Shown: piece by piece, positions 50,319 to 61,619 of the stretch
Numbering within the stretch: the first letter of the stretch is position 1
Layout: each line of letters starts with the position of its first letter
Assembly: GCA_051530055.1 (NCBI GenBank)
Contig: CM121342.1
Span: 13,578,001-13,642,000 of the forward strand
Source of the DNA: Neoechinorhynchus agilis
Taxonomy: Eukaryota > Acanthocephala
Length of the DNA stretch: 64,000 nucleotides
Direction: 5' to 3'
Made by a program: the position numbers and the translations under genes
The notes under the pieces: model-generated
Told to the model about the DNA's origin: nothing
The model's database searches: none
What the model saw: the letters and a program-made list of their open reading frames with translations, nothing else

Positions 50319-51656
50319 ATGACCCGCAGATTCCGTCATAGGAGCCGTTTTCACCAACATCAGCGAATGCCACCACCGGCTACCACGCCGAACGCAAGAT
50401 TTCTGCAGCTTCAGCATTATCTTTCGCTTTTGGACACCGCACTTTCTCAGCACGATAACGGTCAATTGCTTTACCGTCTTATGTCTCATCGGTTCAATCG
50501 CGTGAATGCTACATATGAAATGAACAGTAAAGTACTGGCAGGTCGACAATGGCGAGAAGTTTTGATTCGATGGTTAGAAACTAATAAGATGATTGCTATG
50601 GTCACACGTAGCAACATCGAAAAGGCTTTTCAAACGCAGTTGTTCAATTTAAGACAATACTTGGAAATAATGCCAAAATGCTCTGATCTCTCAGATCGAC
50701 AAAAGTATGGGATTCTCCGCGCATTGTGTGTGGAAGCTCGTCTCCTTTCTTATTACAGTCGAACTAATGACCGATGTAGTGAAGTTTCAGAAGTTCTTAT
50801 GAACGCATTTCGTCAACTTTCTCTTGAGTGCCGAAGAAATACGAGTTCTCCAAGTGCTCATCTTGTTTGTGTTGTCAATCAGCTATTTAAACTCTATGTC
50901 CGAATGAAGATGCTTAATTTATGTAAGCCAATAACGAAAGCCTTAGAAAGTATCGGAGGAATCGATTGCGCCCAAACAGCAGCAGGGCGTGCATGCGCCT
51001 TTGTCCCCATGTGCGAGAAAATAACTTACAAATACTATTTGGCTCGTTATTATCTCGATCAATGTAAAGACCAAAGAGAAACAGCTAGGAAGCTTTTTGA
51101 GGAGGTATTTAAAGCATGTGAAGGAAAACAACGCAACAAAATAACTGTTCTTGATTATTTAATACCGCTTAACATGAGTATTGGAAGGTTTCCGAGGCCT
51201 GAATTGCTTTATCGGCATTATGATCGAGCGCATGCTTCTGCTCTGTGGACAATAAGAACGTCTATTATCGGTGGAAATATTAATCAATTTAGTTCCGTTG
51301 TAAATTCCGATAATCGACTAATCAAAAACGGAACTTACCATCTTTACGGTCCCTGCACTCTTCTGACTGTTCGGAATTTGTTTAAACGTCTTCAGCGAGT
51401 ACTCACACCCGTTTCGGACCTTCAGGAGCACAAACTAACCAATAAAATATGTCTGAAAAAGGCCGTGGCTGCGGTTGAACTCATGCCGCACGTTTGCAAA
51501 GAAACAAGACTTGTTGATTCAATCGAGGACCTCATGTTATTCACGTGTCAACTCGTGGATAAAGGCTTAATGAAGGGATATTTGTCTGAGAAACATGCCA
51601 CGATTGTGATCAGCAAAGACAATCCTTTTCCTGGATTGGCAAACCTTCATGTATAA
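50319..51656 (+). CDS. pcid2: PCI-domain protein PCID2 (TREX-2/mRNA-export factor)
   Basis: An intronless 445-residue frame that starts immediately after CGTTTTTAG, a textbook trans-splice site. The N-terminal part is made of helical repeats (QKYGILRALCVEARLLSYY). The C-terminal PCI domain shows the PCID2 landmarks: VLDYLIPLNMSIGRFPRPEL, LLTVRNLFKRL and the end IVISKDNPFPGLANL (SKxNPFP is characteristic). The family acts in the nuclear-pore TREX-2 complex in mRNA export, with the winged-helix part binding RNA. Length is slightly above the human protein because of an N-terminal basic extension (MTRRFRHRSRFHQH). The MED10-like gene ends about 200 bp upstream, suggesting co-transcription. Confidence 0.95.
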   Translation: MTRRFRHRSRFHQHQRMPPPATTPNARFLQLQHYLSLLDTALSQHDNGQLLYRLMSHRFNRVNATYEMNSKVLAGRQWREVLIRWLETNKMIAMVTRSNIEKAFQTQLFNLRQYLEIMPKCSDLSDRQKYGILRALCVEARLLSYYSRTNDRCSEVSEVLMNAFRQLSLECRRNTSSPSAHLVCVVNQLFKLYVRMKMLNLCKPITKALESIGGIDCAQTAAGRACAFVPMCEKITYKYYLARYYLDQCKDQRETARKLFEEVFKACEGKQRNKITVLDYLIPLNMSIGRFPRPELLYRHYDRAHASALWTIRTSIIGGNINQFSSVVNSDNRLIKNGTYHLYGPCTLLTVRNLFKRLQRVLTPVSDLQEHKLTNKICLKKAVAAVELMPHVCKETRLVDSIEDLMLFTCQLVDKGLMKGYLSEKHATIVISKDNPFPGLANLHV

Positions 51657-52400
51657 ATAGCTAAGGTTTCAAAAATCAGTTCAACTATCATCGCATTCGC
51701 AAATTCACTTCTTTTCTAAAGTACATCTTGTCTGGCGTTCTAATTCAAGAGATTTTTTACTGGATTCCCTAATCTAGCAGCTATGATAAGTGATGGTTCA
51801 CTTTTATTGAAAGATTGTTTAGTATTTAAAATTCGCTCGACTTCATCTTTATCTCTCACCTCAGATCTGTCTAAGTGCATAAAATATCACAATTCGCCTC
51901 TGATTGCCAAGAAGCTTAAATTGTCAGAATTAGAGTTTAATATGGCGATCTAATCAATGTCATTTGTCGGTTCATTGTCTAATGACTAAATTGAATTTTC
52001 CGATAATATAGATGAGCTCAAATGTTGATTACAAAAGGAGAAAATAATATATCTGAATATAACAACCGAAATAAACAATGACATGTGTATGTTTATAGTC
52101 GAAGGCTATTGAGCCTAATATTTGGGTATTTCCGCAATTGCCAGATTCCTTTTTATTTAAAATTCAGCTAATTATTAACTATATAATAATGATTACAATT
52201 GAGGCAATTCATAGAGAAATTTTGTCAATGCGGCATATGTGCTATTGCGATTCTCATTATAAAACTTTATTCAATGAGTGTTCATTTTAATCGTAAAATT
52301 TTCTCGATTTTATCATCTGCTAGGTGATAAAACTCAATTGAAATTTTTTTGGTTTATTAAAAATGAAAAATATTACAAGCATCACCACTCATGCGTTTCA
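51657..52400. other. Intergenic, nothing recognised
   Basis: AT-rich spacer; no feature could be supported. Confidence 0.4.
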
Positions 52401-52410
52401 GATCATTCGT

Positions 52411-53455
52411 GATGAACGTTGCGGCCAAGAACAATTCTACGAACAATTACCATAGGGAAATCGATTTAATGTGCCAACAAGTGCGAAACGATAAACTATA
52501 TCTCGACACTTTTGGTCGAATGCTCTCACTAACAGCTTATTCGGTTAATTCGGATTTTCATAAGAATATCGACAGTCTTTCCGATAAGCTCAGGTTTCGG
52601 TTTTCTAATTTTTCGCCTTATTTATATGGTCAAATTTAGTGCCACGAGTAGATCCATGAAAATGTTCTCATTGTCTATTGACCTGGTGATGATTATCGCA
52701 AAAATGAACTGCTGGGGAAATGAGGGGTTAGTTGGGACATGTTTTGATTTTAATAAAAACGGATCTTTCTTTTCGGCTTCATTTGAACAAAATGCCCAAT
52801 TGTGTTTGCTAGGTCCTCCGTGGAATTAGGTTTTCTTTGAAACATTGTCCTGGAGATTAGTGCGACCATTAGCAAAATTGCTTGGCGGTTGCTAGCTCGC
52901 TATTTTCATGTAGTCGTGATAATTGTGTTATTTCCGAGACGTAATTACTCATAAAGTCAGTTCGCATTCAAAAAATTGCTTTAGATCTTCAAGTTTCTTT
53001 ATCTAGCGCACTACTCACAAAATCGGTTATAGGTCCAATTTGATGAAGGTCTATCAGCAGATGACTTCAGAAGTAATCGAAGAATGCGAGCCATTAGGCG
53101 ATATTGTTGAAGGAGTTTTTAAAAGAACAATACGGTTCCTTCGAGATGAATTCTTGAGGTTTGTTTATCTGCGATCTAACACAAGCTAGTTCCCATTTTT
53201 AGGTTATCTGATCTTTGTGATTCAAGTGAATTTCCGATGGCTCTAAGAGTACGTCTATAGCAGCGATTTTCTCTTAAAATACGATTTTTTGAGTAGATGC
53301 AAATTGCGAAACAATATGCTGATTTGAGTTGCGCTGCTCAACGAAATGACATTCTGGTAAGAATCATGGCATTAACGTTACTTTTATCCCAGTTAAATAA
53401 TAAAGGAAAATCTGTTGTCATCATTGGATGAAGTTAAAACTGATCTGGAGGCTTG
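52411..53455 (+). CDS. Multi-exon helical protein, unassigned (partial model)
   Basis: A chain of short exons with consistent phases: 52411-52593, 52640 to about 52727 (end uncertain), 53033-53158, 53203-53248, 53297-53356 and 53406-53455. Four of the introns are 44-49 nt, and an acceptor GCGTTTCAG precedes the first ATG. The product reads MNVAAKNNSTNNYHREIDLM..., LYLDTFGRMLSLTAYSVNSD, MTSEVIEECEPLGDIVEGVF, MQIAKQYADLSCAAQRNDIL and ENLLSSLDEVKTDLEAW. It looks entirely helical, somewhat like the BAR part of sorting nexins, but I cannot name the family. Further exons downstream (for example after 54024, DDASILSALNKLEQI) are likely but do not join in phase. Start and end are uncertain. Confidence 0.42.
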
Positions 53456-54969
53456 GTAAATTCTGATCGGGTTCTTATCCTTATGATTCTAATGGTTACG
53501 TCTAAAAGGGACGATCAAAAAAGAGCTAGAGCTGTCGGTTCATTCTTCCAAGACAATGATTCCATCTGTCTACTTGGTTTCTCAATTGCAGCTATTCGTC
53601 TTTTTTTGGTAAAAACAGCGATTTGTGGTCAAAATAAAAAGCTGTCATTTAGGATAAATGTAATGAACAAAGGATTCACTTAAAAGTTAGAATAATGATC
53701 CCGACATTGGAAATTGTATGCGGGTTTGTGATCAGATCCATTTGCCTAAATTGATTACAATCGGCACGTTACTAGTAAACTGCAAATTTTTTAATCTCGA
53801 TTCAATTTTCAAGTTTAAAGTATTTTACAGTGCTAATTGTGGCTTCGAGAAATAGTTACCCTTTACTCTAAATTTTAAATGGTCCCAAGATTACATCTGT
53901 GATTTTAATGACTACAGCTCTGAACGTGAAATGATTATTTATTGCTATTGCTTCGCAGTGATCTTTATTCTTTCTATTATTTCACAAACTATCAAAATCG
54001 CTTCTTCAAATATTTCGTTCTAGGACGACGCATCGATTTTGTCCGCATTGAACAAACTTGAACAAATTTCAAATGGACGCATACAGTGGAGCATCGTCCA
54101 TTTTCGAAACATGTTTACTCTTATGCAAAGTCGATATATAAACAAAATAGTCATGAATGCCAAGACAGTGTACAGAGATGGATCGTGAGTTGTTTAACCG
54201 ATTTATAAATACGAACCGGTTTTTTTTCGAAAAAAGGTTCCGCTGTGTGGCTGGAGCAAATCTCCTTAGTACACTTGCATCCGCATATAAAATCCCGGCA
54301 AGTTTTTATTTTGTCTTTACCCAAAAAAATATGCCGACTTGAATTTAGATTGTGATGATAGCTGGTCTCCATAAGCTTTGTTCAATCCATTTAGAGCGTG
54401 AATATCGTCTTACTGACGAGATGCCAGCATGTGAACTAAACCAAACAGTAATCAAGCGTTTTCCTTGCTTGTAAATTTTGTTGAGAAATAGGCAGCGCTA
54501 CATTGCCCCCAACTCGTATATCGAAACCAACAGTCGCTCTTAATCAATACTTTCGATATTGTCAACTCGGAATCGGTAACGCACTTGCTTACTAACAGGT
54601 TTGTTCATCCAGGCTTTTATCTCACCATTCAGCAATTTCTAAAACTTACAGTGGTCTTATCGACCCCAAACGGATTTATACGTATGCAAGTGATGTCTTT
54701 TGCAAATTTGAAGCCTTTATAAACTGATTTTTCTACTTTTTGAACAGCAAAAGTGATGGTGATTGGTGATTGGTGAATTTGCATAGTGGATAATTATCCT
54801 GTCAGATTTGAGTATTTTTTTGAAAAACGAAATGTTTCAAACTGATTAACATCAACGAAAATACTCAGTTTTTAAATCTGCTATCTAAAGCAGAAACTGT
54901 GTATTCACTTGTGCGCAAAGACAGAAAACGAAGAATCCTACGTTTTCCTTCATTATTCACAGCCCGCAC
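53456..54969. other. Mostly non-coding; possible last exon and a short repeat
   Basis: A frame after an acceptor at 54024 (DDASILSALNKLEQISNGRI) may be the end of the preceding gene. Segment 54290-54372 repeats 37487-37560 in reverse. Nothing else was recognised. Confidence 0.35.
54290..54372 (-). repeat. Short dispersed repeat shared with 37487-37560
   Basis: The minus strand reads GCTATCATCACAATCTAAA, CAAGTCGG, then AAAGACAAAATAAAAACTTG and CCGGGATTTTATA. Confidence 0.6.
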
Positions 54970-56060
54970 TTGGTAAGTCATATTCATTCCACCGTCCCTC
55001 CAAACTCAACCCAAACTTCATCTTCCCAGTATAATTTTTCGCTTTTAACGAACACCCTAGAACATCTTACACGTCAGAAGAACTCGAAGAGTAAGCGACT
55101 CCCCAACTTCTTTGATTACGTGCAACTCCACCCGCGAACGAAAAACCACAAAGGACAATCACAATGTCTTTCCCTCCCAAAACAAGTAAAAAATTATCAC
55201 TCAACCCCTACACAAATATACCACAAATTGGTACATCAAATCATAGCTGATTCACACAGCCTCAACTCAAAACTCGTTCCTCTCATTGCCAATCACTCAT
55301 CCCAACACAAATTTTCGATTCGTTTCCGGAATTGTATCTTTGGAATAATAGATCCTTTGAGATCGAAAATTTGTATCGAGTCTTCCCTTAATCTATCAAC
55401 CACGACAACCCGTCCTCATTATCACCCCCAATTTGCCGAAATCCAAAATTCCCTTCCCCACCGTAATCTACTCCAATACTCGTAGCATCCTTGCTAAACT
55501 AGATGATAGTCCACTCATTTCATCTACCTCAAATGCCGACGTAGTCGTTTTAAGAGAAACGTGGCTTAACCCCTTCTACAGCAATTCAGCCATCCTTCAC
55601 CGGTACTCTTCTTTCCATACATGCCCTAGGACCGTCCTGGCGAGCTAGATCTCAATTTACGTAAGACAATCGCTACCTTAGTTTTTATCTCTCACAGGCT
55701 CTCTTCAAAACCCCGATTTAGAATTCATCGCAGTCCATTTCACAGCTCCTCTGAGAAACGGCCATAGAGAATTCAGCATTGCTTGCGTTTATCGCCCTCC
55801 GGACTCTCGTCCTGAGTCCTCTTTGCGCCATCTTGACTCTATGGTGGAGCTCATAAACTCCGCATCCTAATTGCAGGGGACTTCAATAATCTATTTCCTC
55901 CCTAACTCTTATCCGAATTGCGCCAACTAATTGACTTTTCAACACGTCTTGACACTCAACTCGAGAAAGTATTCACCAATATCGACGCCTACTCATACAC
56001 CTCTAAACTCGCTCTCCCCGCAAAGCACACTCATTATTTTGAATATACCGAAGTTACTAG
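54970..56060 (+). mobile_element. LINE 5' fragment with APE endonuclease (Jockey/CR1-like)
   Basis: C-rich + strand sequence unlike the AT-rich flanks. From about 55440 it encodes pieces of an APE-type endonuclease: TVIYSNTRSILAKLDDSPLI, ADVVVLRETWLNP, LEFIAVHFTAPLRNG and SIACVYRPPDSRPE, then LDTQLEKVFTNIDAY. The 54970-55480 part is a low-complexity open frame that may be an ORF1 remnant. Several frame changes break it, no RT follows, and it ends at a family 3 repeat. Confidence 0.62.
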
Positions 56061-56165
56061 TATGGGTCAGGGCGAGACTTTTCAATGAGTTTCCTCCATG
56101 CAGCGGCATTTCGTCCCCTTTGGTTGTGTGTTACCGGCGGTAAGGAATTTAAGCCCTTTGAGCCG
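56030..56165 (-). repeat. Repeat family 3, minus-strand copy
   Basis: The minus strand shows CCAAAGGGGACGAAATGCCG, then GGAGGAAACTCATTGAAAAG, then TCTCGCC. It matches the cores at 6780-6823 and 60009-60053 in order, more diverged. Confidence 0.7.
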
Positions 56166-56246
56166 ACTTCGATTGAAGTAGTGTATATAGGTGATGGGGA
56201 TAAATAAGTTGAAATGCTGCTAAATCTTCACCATATTTGTTAATAA

Positions 56247-56252
56247 TTTATT
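56247..56252 (-). promoter_or_regulatory. Poly(A) signal of the LRR gene
   Basis: AATAAA on the minus strand about 30 bp after the stop codon at 56283. Confidence 0.5.
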
Positions 56253-56282
56253 CTTTCTAAAATTACGCTTTAAATTGATTTA

Positions 56283-57722
56283 TCATCTTCCAATGCCGAA
56301 ATAAAAGAGTTTTGGTATCGTGAAATTTCTATTTAAGGCTACAGCCTTTTTCAACTCGTTTCTCGATGAAACTGGGCTCGAAATTTCCTCTTTTGGGCGC
56401 TTCTCCACTGTCCTTTTTCCCTTCCATTCGTACGGATAATTGATAGAGGGAATGAAGAAGGTTGAAAAGTGATCAAGAAGAGAACTAACAATTCCTTCAT
56501 GAGACATTTGAGCTCCTGAAAGTGTGGAATTTATAAGGGCCAGATTTTCCTTGATTTTTGTGTCGATCCACACAAAAGAGGTTTTGTTTAACGAGACGAG
56601 AAAGCTTGAATAAAGTTTCCTAAGTGGTGGAAGTACAATATCTACGGACAGTTTGTTTCCCGTAAGATTAAGAACGTTAAGATTTTCTAAGAAGATAAAT
56701 GCATCATCTGGAATGGATTTGAGTTGGTTATTTGCAAGATCCAGGGATTGCAATCCTCGCCAGTGTGAGAAATCTGATTGCACTATTTTTACGATCGAAT
56801 TACTGGCCAGTGACATGATCCTAATAGTTTTATTAGTAAGTTGACCTCCTCGAGGGAACGCTTTCAAATGCCCATCAAGAAATTTTAAGGTTTGTAGATT
56901 GTTCAGAGTATCATTCCACTTGGATGCATCATATCTGTGGTCAACCGAATTTTCAATAGTTATTGTTTCCATGCTTGATATCTTCTGCAAATCTTGCATT
57001 CCATAGTCAATCAGAGCTAGCAAAGAAATGTGAATTTCTTTAAGATTACATAGTTTAAGTCTGTGTTCAATATTAACTGCAAAAATGTGATTGTCTAAAG
57101 CAGAGAGTATCTCTAAACTATTAAAGCAACTTCTTGATGAGAGCCATAATGTCTCAATAAGGTTATGGTCGATGTAAAGTTCTCTTAGTTTGCAAAAGTC
57201 AACAAGTTCATCCAAAGTACTCAAATGGTTTCTTCTAAGATCGAGTATTTCTAATTGAGGCAGCATCGTTCCCAATTTGTTGTCGAGATGGATGATATTG
57301 CTTTCCGTCAGATGGAGTTCCTTCGTTAGACATTCGTTATGCAGACTGATGTTCGGAATGTCCATCTGAGTCACGTACACTGCTTTCACGTTGCTAATAA
57401 AATCGATTGATTGGTAGAAAGGATTAGCGTTGTAATGTTTTACGAATAAGTAGGTTAAATTAGGAAATATCAGTTTTAAGTTTATTGGAATGTCGTCAAT
57501 TGAAACTCCAGATAAGAATAGTACATAGACGTGAGTTTCGTCGGCTCCATGAATTACATCAATTAAGTTTGAAAGTATATTAACGGAATGTGAACTACTA
57601 AAATCACAATTGATCTTAATTATATCGGCTATATTGTATGTCATTTCACATTTGCCATCCGGTTTCCCTTTCGACTGATTTAGCAATACGAGAATCCAGA
57701 GAAGTTGTGTAACGAATAACAT
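56283..57722 (-). CDS. Secreted leucine-rich-repeat protein, intronless
   Basis: A 479-residue frame from ATG at 57722. The first 18 residues form a signal peptide (MLFVTQLLWILVLLNQSKG). LRRs follow, clearest at LEILDLRRNHLSTLDELVDF, LRELYIDHNLIETLWL, LQSLDLANNQLKSIPDDAF and LNVLNLTGNKLSVDIVLPP. They match the LxxLxLxxNxL pattern of extracellular LRR proteins. Potential N-glycosylation sites (NKT, NLT, NST) are present. No membrane helix follows, so the protein is probably secreted or peripherally bound; a downstream exon with an anchor was not found. The C terminus is basic. Partner and role are unknown. Confidence 0.85.
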   Translation of the reverse strand: MLFVTQLLWILVLLNQSKGKPDGKCEMTYNIADIIKINCDFSSSHSVNILSNLIDVIHGADETHVYVLFLSGVSIDDIPINLKLIFPNLTYLFVKHYNANPFYQSIDFISNVKAVYVTQMDIPNISLHNECLTKELHLTESNIIHLDNKLGTMLPQLEILDLRRNHLSTLDELVDFCKLRELYIDHNLIETLWLSSRSCFNSLEILSALDNHIFAVNIEHRLKLCNLKEIHISLLALIDYGMQDLQKISSMETITIENSVDHRYDASKWNDTLNNLQTLKFLDGHLKAFPRGGQLTNKTIRIMSLASNSIVKIVQSDFSHWRGLQSLDLANNQLKSIPDDAFIFLENLNVLNLTGNKLSVDIVLPPLRKLYSSFLVSLNKTSFVWIDTKIKENLALINSTLSGAQMSHEGIVSSLLDHFSTFFIPSINYPYEWKGKRTVEKRPKEEISSPVSSRNELKKAVALNRNFTIPKLFYFGIGR

Positions 57723-58214
57723 CTCCACGGTGACTTTTAAGCTCTTACTAAACTCGCTTATGCGTTTTATATTGCAAAGTTATTCTCCATATCAAAAGTG
57801 GATGAGGACTTTTACGGTTGACTTAGGTACAACTTATGCATAGAGTGGCCGTATGCACCTTAAAACTCAAAATATGACTTCCCTTGGTATATGCACTTGT
57901 AATCCTAAAACTTATTGTTAGACTTTTTTTCACAAATAGGAAAATACAAACCAGAAACATTATTTGTCGTTGGTATAATTCGTGTTATAAGAAACAGTAA
58001 AATTACCCACTTTCGTTCACATTCACTGTTCAGATTTTACTTATTTACAGCGTAACGGGTTTTAATTTGTAGTGATTTTCAATAGTAAAACATTGGAGCG
58101 TTCATCGCAGCAGTAAATTAAAACGGATTTTTTGCTCGGTTGTACTTTAATATTTTGAAAAACTAAATTTAATGTTGAAAAGATAATTCATTGTCATTTG
58201 TCGATAGGAGAGAT
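57723..58214. other. Intergenic, nothing recognised
   Basis: AT-rich sequence between the LRR gene and the Penelope-like fragment. Confidence 0.4.
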
Positions 58215-59763
58215 AAATGAAATTAAGATTTTATTGGATATTTCGATCCACTATCTCGGATCTTCTTCAGCGATCTAAAACACATATACACAGGGATTCT
58301 CAATTCACGCGTCACATAACATCCGGTGGGAGTCGCATCCTTAATTTGAAATCAGGTTTATTGTCCTCGAACGTTTCGAACCTATTTATATATAAGGATT
58401 CGATGATAATACGTTCGAAACGCCGACCATTGCAGACTAGTGTTGTAGCGCCACTAAAATGAATAGCGTGCCCTGTGTTTTTGGCATGGGCCACCACTAC
58501 GGAACTAATATCCGTGTTGCGAACAACTGATGATTTGTGCTCCTTCATCCGCCGGGTGAAATTGTTGGTCTGCCCCACATAGACCTGTTTGCAACCGGAG
58601 CACGGAATTTTGTAGACCGCACCAGATGACTGTTGGCCATTCTATGGACATATCAATCCGTGTAGAGTGCGTCCCCTCTTTGTGTATACATTTACTATCT
58701 TGGCCTCACATCCTGATTTTATGATCTCCATCTTGTCGAACGGTGCATTCGGAATGTGCGTCGTACCTTCAATGGGGAGACAAAGTCTAAAAAGGAAGAG
58801 ATCTACGTTGAACTGCCATTCCCTGATGATCATTCTTATCTTGCTATGGAGCGCATCATAAAATCAGGATGTGAGGCCAAGATAGTAAATGTATACACAA
58901 AGAGGGGACGCACTCTACACGGATTGATATGTCCATAGAATGGCCTTCAGGTGCATGCAGACGAAAATTCGTACAAATAAATCAGTCTTCCGGAAGGTTA
59001 ATAAGGTTACAACTATCAATAAAAAGAAAATTAAGTGTGGTCGATATAATACCTAAGTACCAATCTGTGTTTCAAAAAAATTAAATTTGTTTTAAGAGAT
59101 AACATTTAAACCCAATTCGTCGTGCAAAGTGCAGATAAATCCGTCAATGTTATTCGGAGATATCTCTAACAAGGGTTATCAATGAAAAACCAGCTTTTGA
59201 ACACTTTCCGAAAGGGATCACGGGAAACTTTGAGCTAACACTTAATTTTCTTTTTATTGATAGTTGTAACCTTATTAACCTTCCGGAAGACTGATTTATT
59301 TGTACGAATTTTCGTCTGCATGCACCTGAAGGCCATTCTATGGACATATCAATCCGTGTAGAGTGCGTCCCCTCTTTGTGTATACATTTACTATCTTGGC
59401 CTCACATCCTGATTTTATGATGCGCTCCATAGCAAGATAAGAATGATCATCAGGGAATGGCAGTTCAACGTAGATCTCTTCCTTTTTAGACTTTGTCTCC
59501 ACATTGAAGGTATGACGCACATTCCGAATGCACCGTTCGACAAGATGGAGAGGATAACCATATCGACCTGATATGTACTTTAGGTAATCAATCTCCTCGT
59601 TACACAACTTAGCGTTGCTACAATGTGTAAGAGCACGGTGGATGAGTGACCTAATAATCGAAATTTTGTATTTGTGAGGTTGGACTGATGTCCATGGCAC
59701 AAGGCCCGCTGGTATACCTCTCTTTCGGTACACGCTGGTCGTGTAGTTTCCTCTTAATTTCAT
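58215..59763 (-). mobile_element. Penelope-like element fragment, copy B, with long inverted arms
   Basis: 58215-59238 is nearly identical to copy A (44684-45703): the same GIY-YIG frame (58312-58620, minus) ending LRMRLPPDVM, and the same inverted linker. Beyond it, 59238-59551 is the reverse complement of about 58727-59039. It continues on the minus strand into sequence found only here (59552-59763: VYRKRGIPAGLVPWTSVQPH, LKYISGRYGYPLHLVERC), which is the linker after the RT domain. The RT itself is missing. The layout suggests insertion with internal inversion. Confidence 0.88.
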
Positions 59764-59984
59764 TTATTTTCTCCTGTCGACAAATAACAATGAATTATCT
59801 TTTCAACATGACTACGCAGATGTATGGAGATCTTGCTTTTAAAACACTCAGGGATTCAGAGAAAAATGGATGGGGTTTTCTAATCTCTTGGAGATCAATA
59901 ACCCTAGGAAAGCTATTGTACCTGAAAACAGAAGGGTTCTTGAATTTCAAAGTGATGTCAGGTTTATTCCAATAGTTTAGCCCG

Positions 59985-60205
59985 TTACCACCGATGACGC
60001 ACATCAAAGGGGACGAAATACTGCTGAAGGGAGGAAACTCACTGATGAGTCCCGCCTCCTGGAGGTATCTGAGAATTCGGTGCAAGGTACAAACTTATAA
60101 CCGTGTAAGGTCTTAGGGCATTGAGCGCAGACCAGGGCTTCCCAGACCGAAATCGGTGGACTGCGTGTCCATTCAGCCGTGTATGGAAAAAACCTATCAA
60201 AAGAC
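59985..60205 (+). repeat. Repeat family 3, copy next to Penelope-like element
   Basis: Core 60009-60053: GGGGACGAAATACTGCTGAA, GGGAGGAAACTC, then ACTGATGAGTCCC. It continues through CCTCCTGGAGGTATCTGAG and ends in CTGCGTGTCCATTCAGCCGT, which resembles the right end of the hairpin element at 6.98 kb. The left inverted arm seen in that copy was not found here. Confidence 0.75.
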
Positions 60206-60721
60206 TACCGGATGAGCCACATATAAAAATTCTAGAACAAACAATTGCTTTAGTTTCTTATTAAGAATTTATTTCCTGACTATCTCTATGCATTTGTTTT
60301 TGATAAGGAGTAGAATTCACAATAAGTGGATCTTGTGGAATATTACATCGAAAAATTTATTTTTCTCAAAGTATGAACGAAGTTCCAAAAGGATCCTCTC
60401 TTTCTCTCACATTATTCCTTATTAGTCTCAATAAACGAAAGTAATGTTGTCAAACGTACAAAATATTGCGTTTTAAGATGTAAGACACCCTATGATAAAT
60501 ATGTAATTAATGCAAAATAGTCATGGTAGCCTTTGACTCGCTTATTTCAAACAAATACTTATTATACTTTGACTTTTACTTTAGTTAATTTTATTGCAAT
60601 TCTTACATTACTGTATTGTAAATTTCATCAGAAAATTAGTCATGTGTTTTTTGCATGAGACAGAAAATATTTCATGATTCTTCGTCAACGTAATAGGAAT
60701 CTGAGACCGCAAAGCCTCCTG
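60206..60721. other. Intergenic, nothing recognised
   Basis: AT-rich; no supported feature. Confidence 0.4.
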
Positions 60722-61060
60722 TTAAATAACATCAAAGGCCCAAAAAGCATTCGACAAAATTAAAATTGCAAATTTCCCACAGAGCACTTTGCGGTCAACG
60801 TCGTTTGCTTTGACTATTTTTGAATCGGCGCAGAAACAATCCGGCAAATGAGTTACGCTTTGGTGGGAAGCCATTTGGGCAGCCAATAGAATTGCCGCAA
60901 ATGTTTCTTGCTGTGAATTTTGGTTTGCGAGTTCACGGGTAAGTACGCATTCAACAATTCTGTGTTCTAGTTCATTATACTTTGAACTACTCTCCTTTTC
61001 TACGAAATCGAACAAAGTAAAGACCTTGCACAATCGTTCTTTCACTTTTGATCCATAAAT
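60722..61060 (-). CDS. Possible exon of an unknown protein
   Basis: The minus strand is open and protein-like (SKYNELEHRIVECVLTRELA, QQETFAAILLAAQMASHQSV, KVLCGKFAILILSNAFWAF) to a stop at 60722. No in-frame ATG begins it. A TTTGCAG acceptor near 61070 could start the exon. Mixed helical composition; no family recognised. It lies head-to-head with the next gene. Confidence 0.3.
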   Translation of the reverse strand: MYGSKVKERLCKVFTLFDFVEKESSSKYNELEHRIVECVLTRELANQNSQQETFAAILLAAQMASHQSVTHLPDCFCADSKIVKANDVDRKVLCGKFAILILSNAFWAFDVI

Positions 61061-61088
61061 AACTGCTCACTGCAAATAATCGTGTACG

Positions 61089-61619
61089 ATGAACAACCGA
61101 AGACGTTTTCACTTTGAGCGAGCAAATAAAAGTCTTAAAACGTTTAGCCGATATTGCCAAGCCTTAAAAAGACATCAAGATGACTATTGGGAAAATCCGA
61201 ATAATATGGATAATTCGTGGTGGAGCGAAGACAACCGATTATCAAGACTTGTGGCAAACGACGTAAAAAGAAAAATGTGAGCGACGCGCTTTGGTCTCTT
61301 CGAAAAAGATTATTCATTTTACAATCGTGACTATATTTCGGAAACTCTGGTAAGAAAACCAAACGAGATAATGCCCGTCTGGGAATATATGGACAAGAAA
61401 TTACTCGAATCGAAGACAAATACAAACAAAGAAGCTCCCAAAATTATGGATATTATTAAAGAATACGAATCATCTAGAGGCAATAAAACTTTTCAGACGA
61501 CGGGCAAGAAAACAAAGACTTTTAACACCTCCTGCCATATCCGTAGACTTAGTCAAAATTGGGACAATGAACGAAGACTGCTAAGAACGAAAAGGTTAAA
61601 ATTAAACTTTTCAAAGTGA
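61089..61619 (+). CDS. Charged hypothetical protein with one in-frame TGA
   Basis: From ATG 61089 one frame runs 177 codons to 61619 with a single interruption, TGA at 61278-61280 (codon 64). Both sides are similar in style: polar, rich in Lys, Arg, Asn and Trp (DDYWENPNNMDNSWWSEDN before; GLFEKDYSFYNRDYISETL and IMPVWEYMDKKLLESKTNTN after). No GT...AG pair around the stop restores the frame. It may be a recent pseudogene, a sequencing error or readthrough. Function unknown. Confidence 0.4.
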
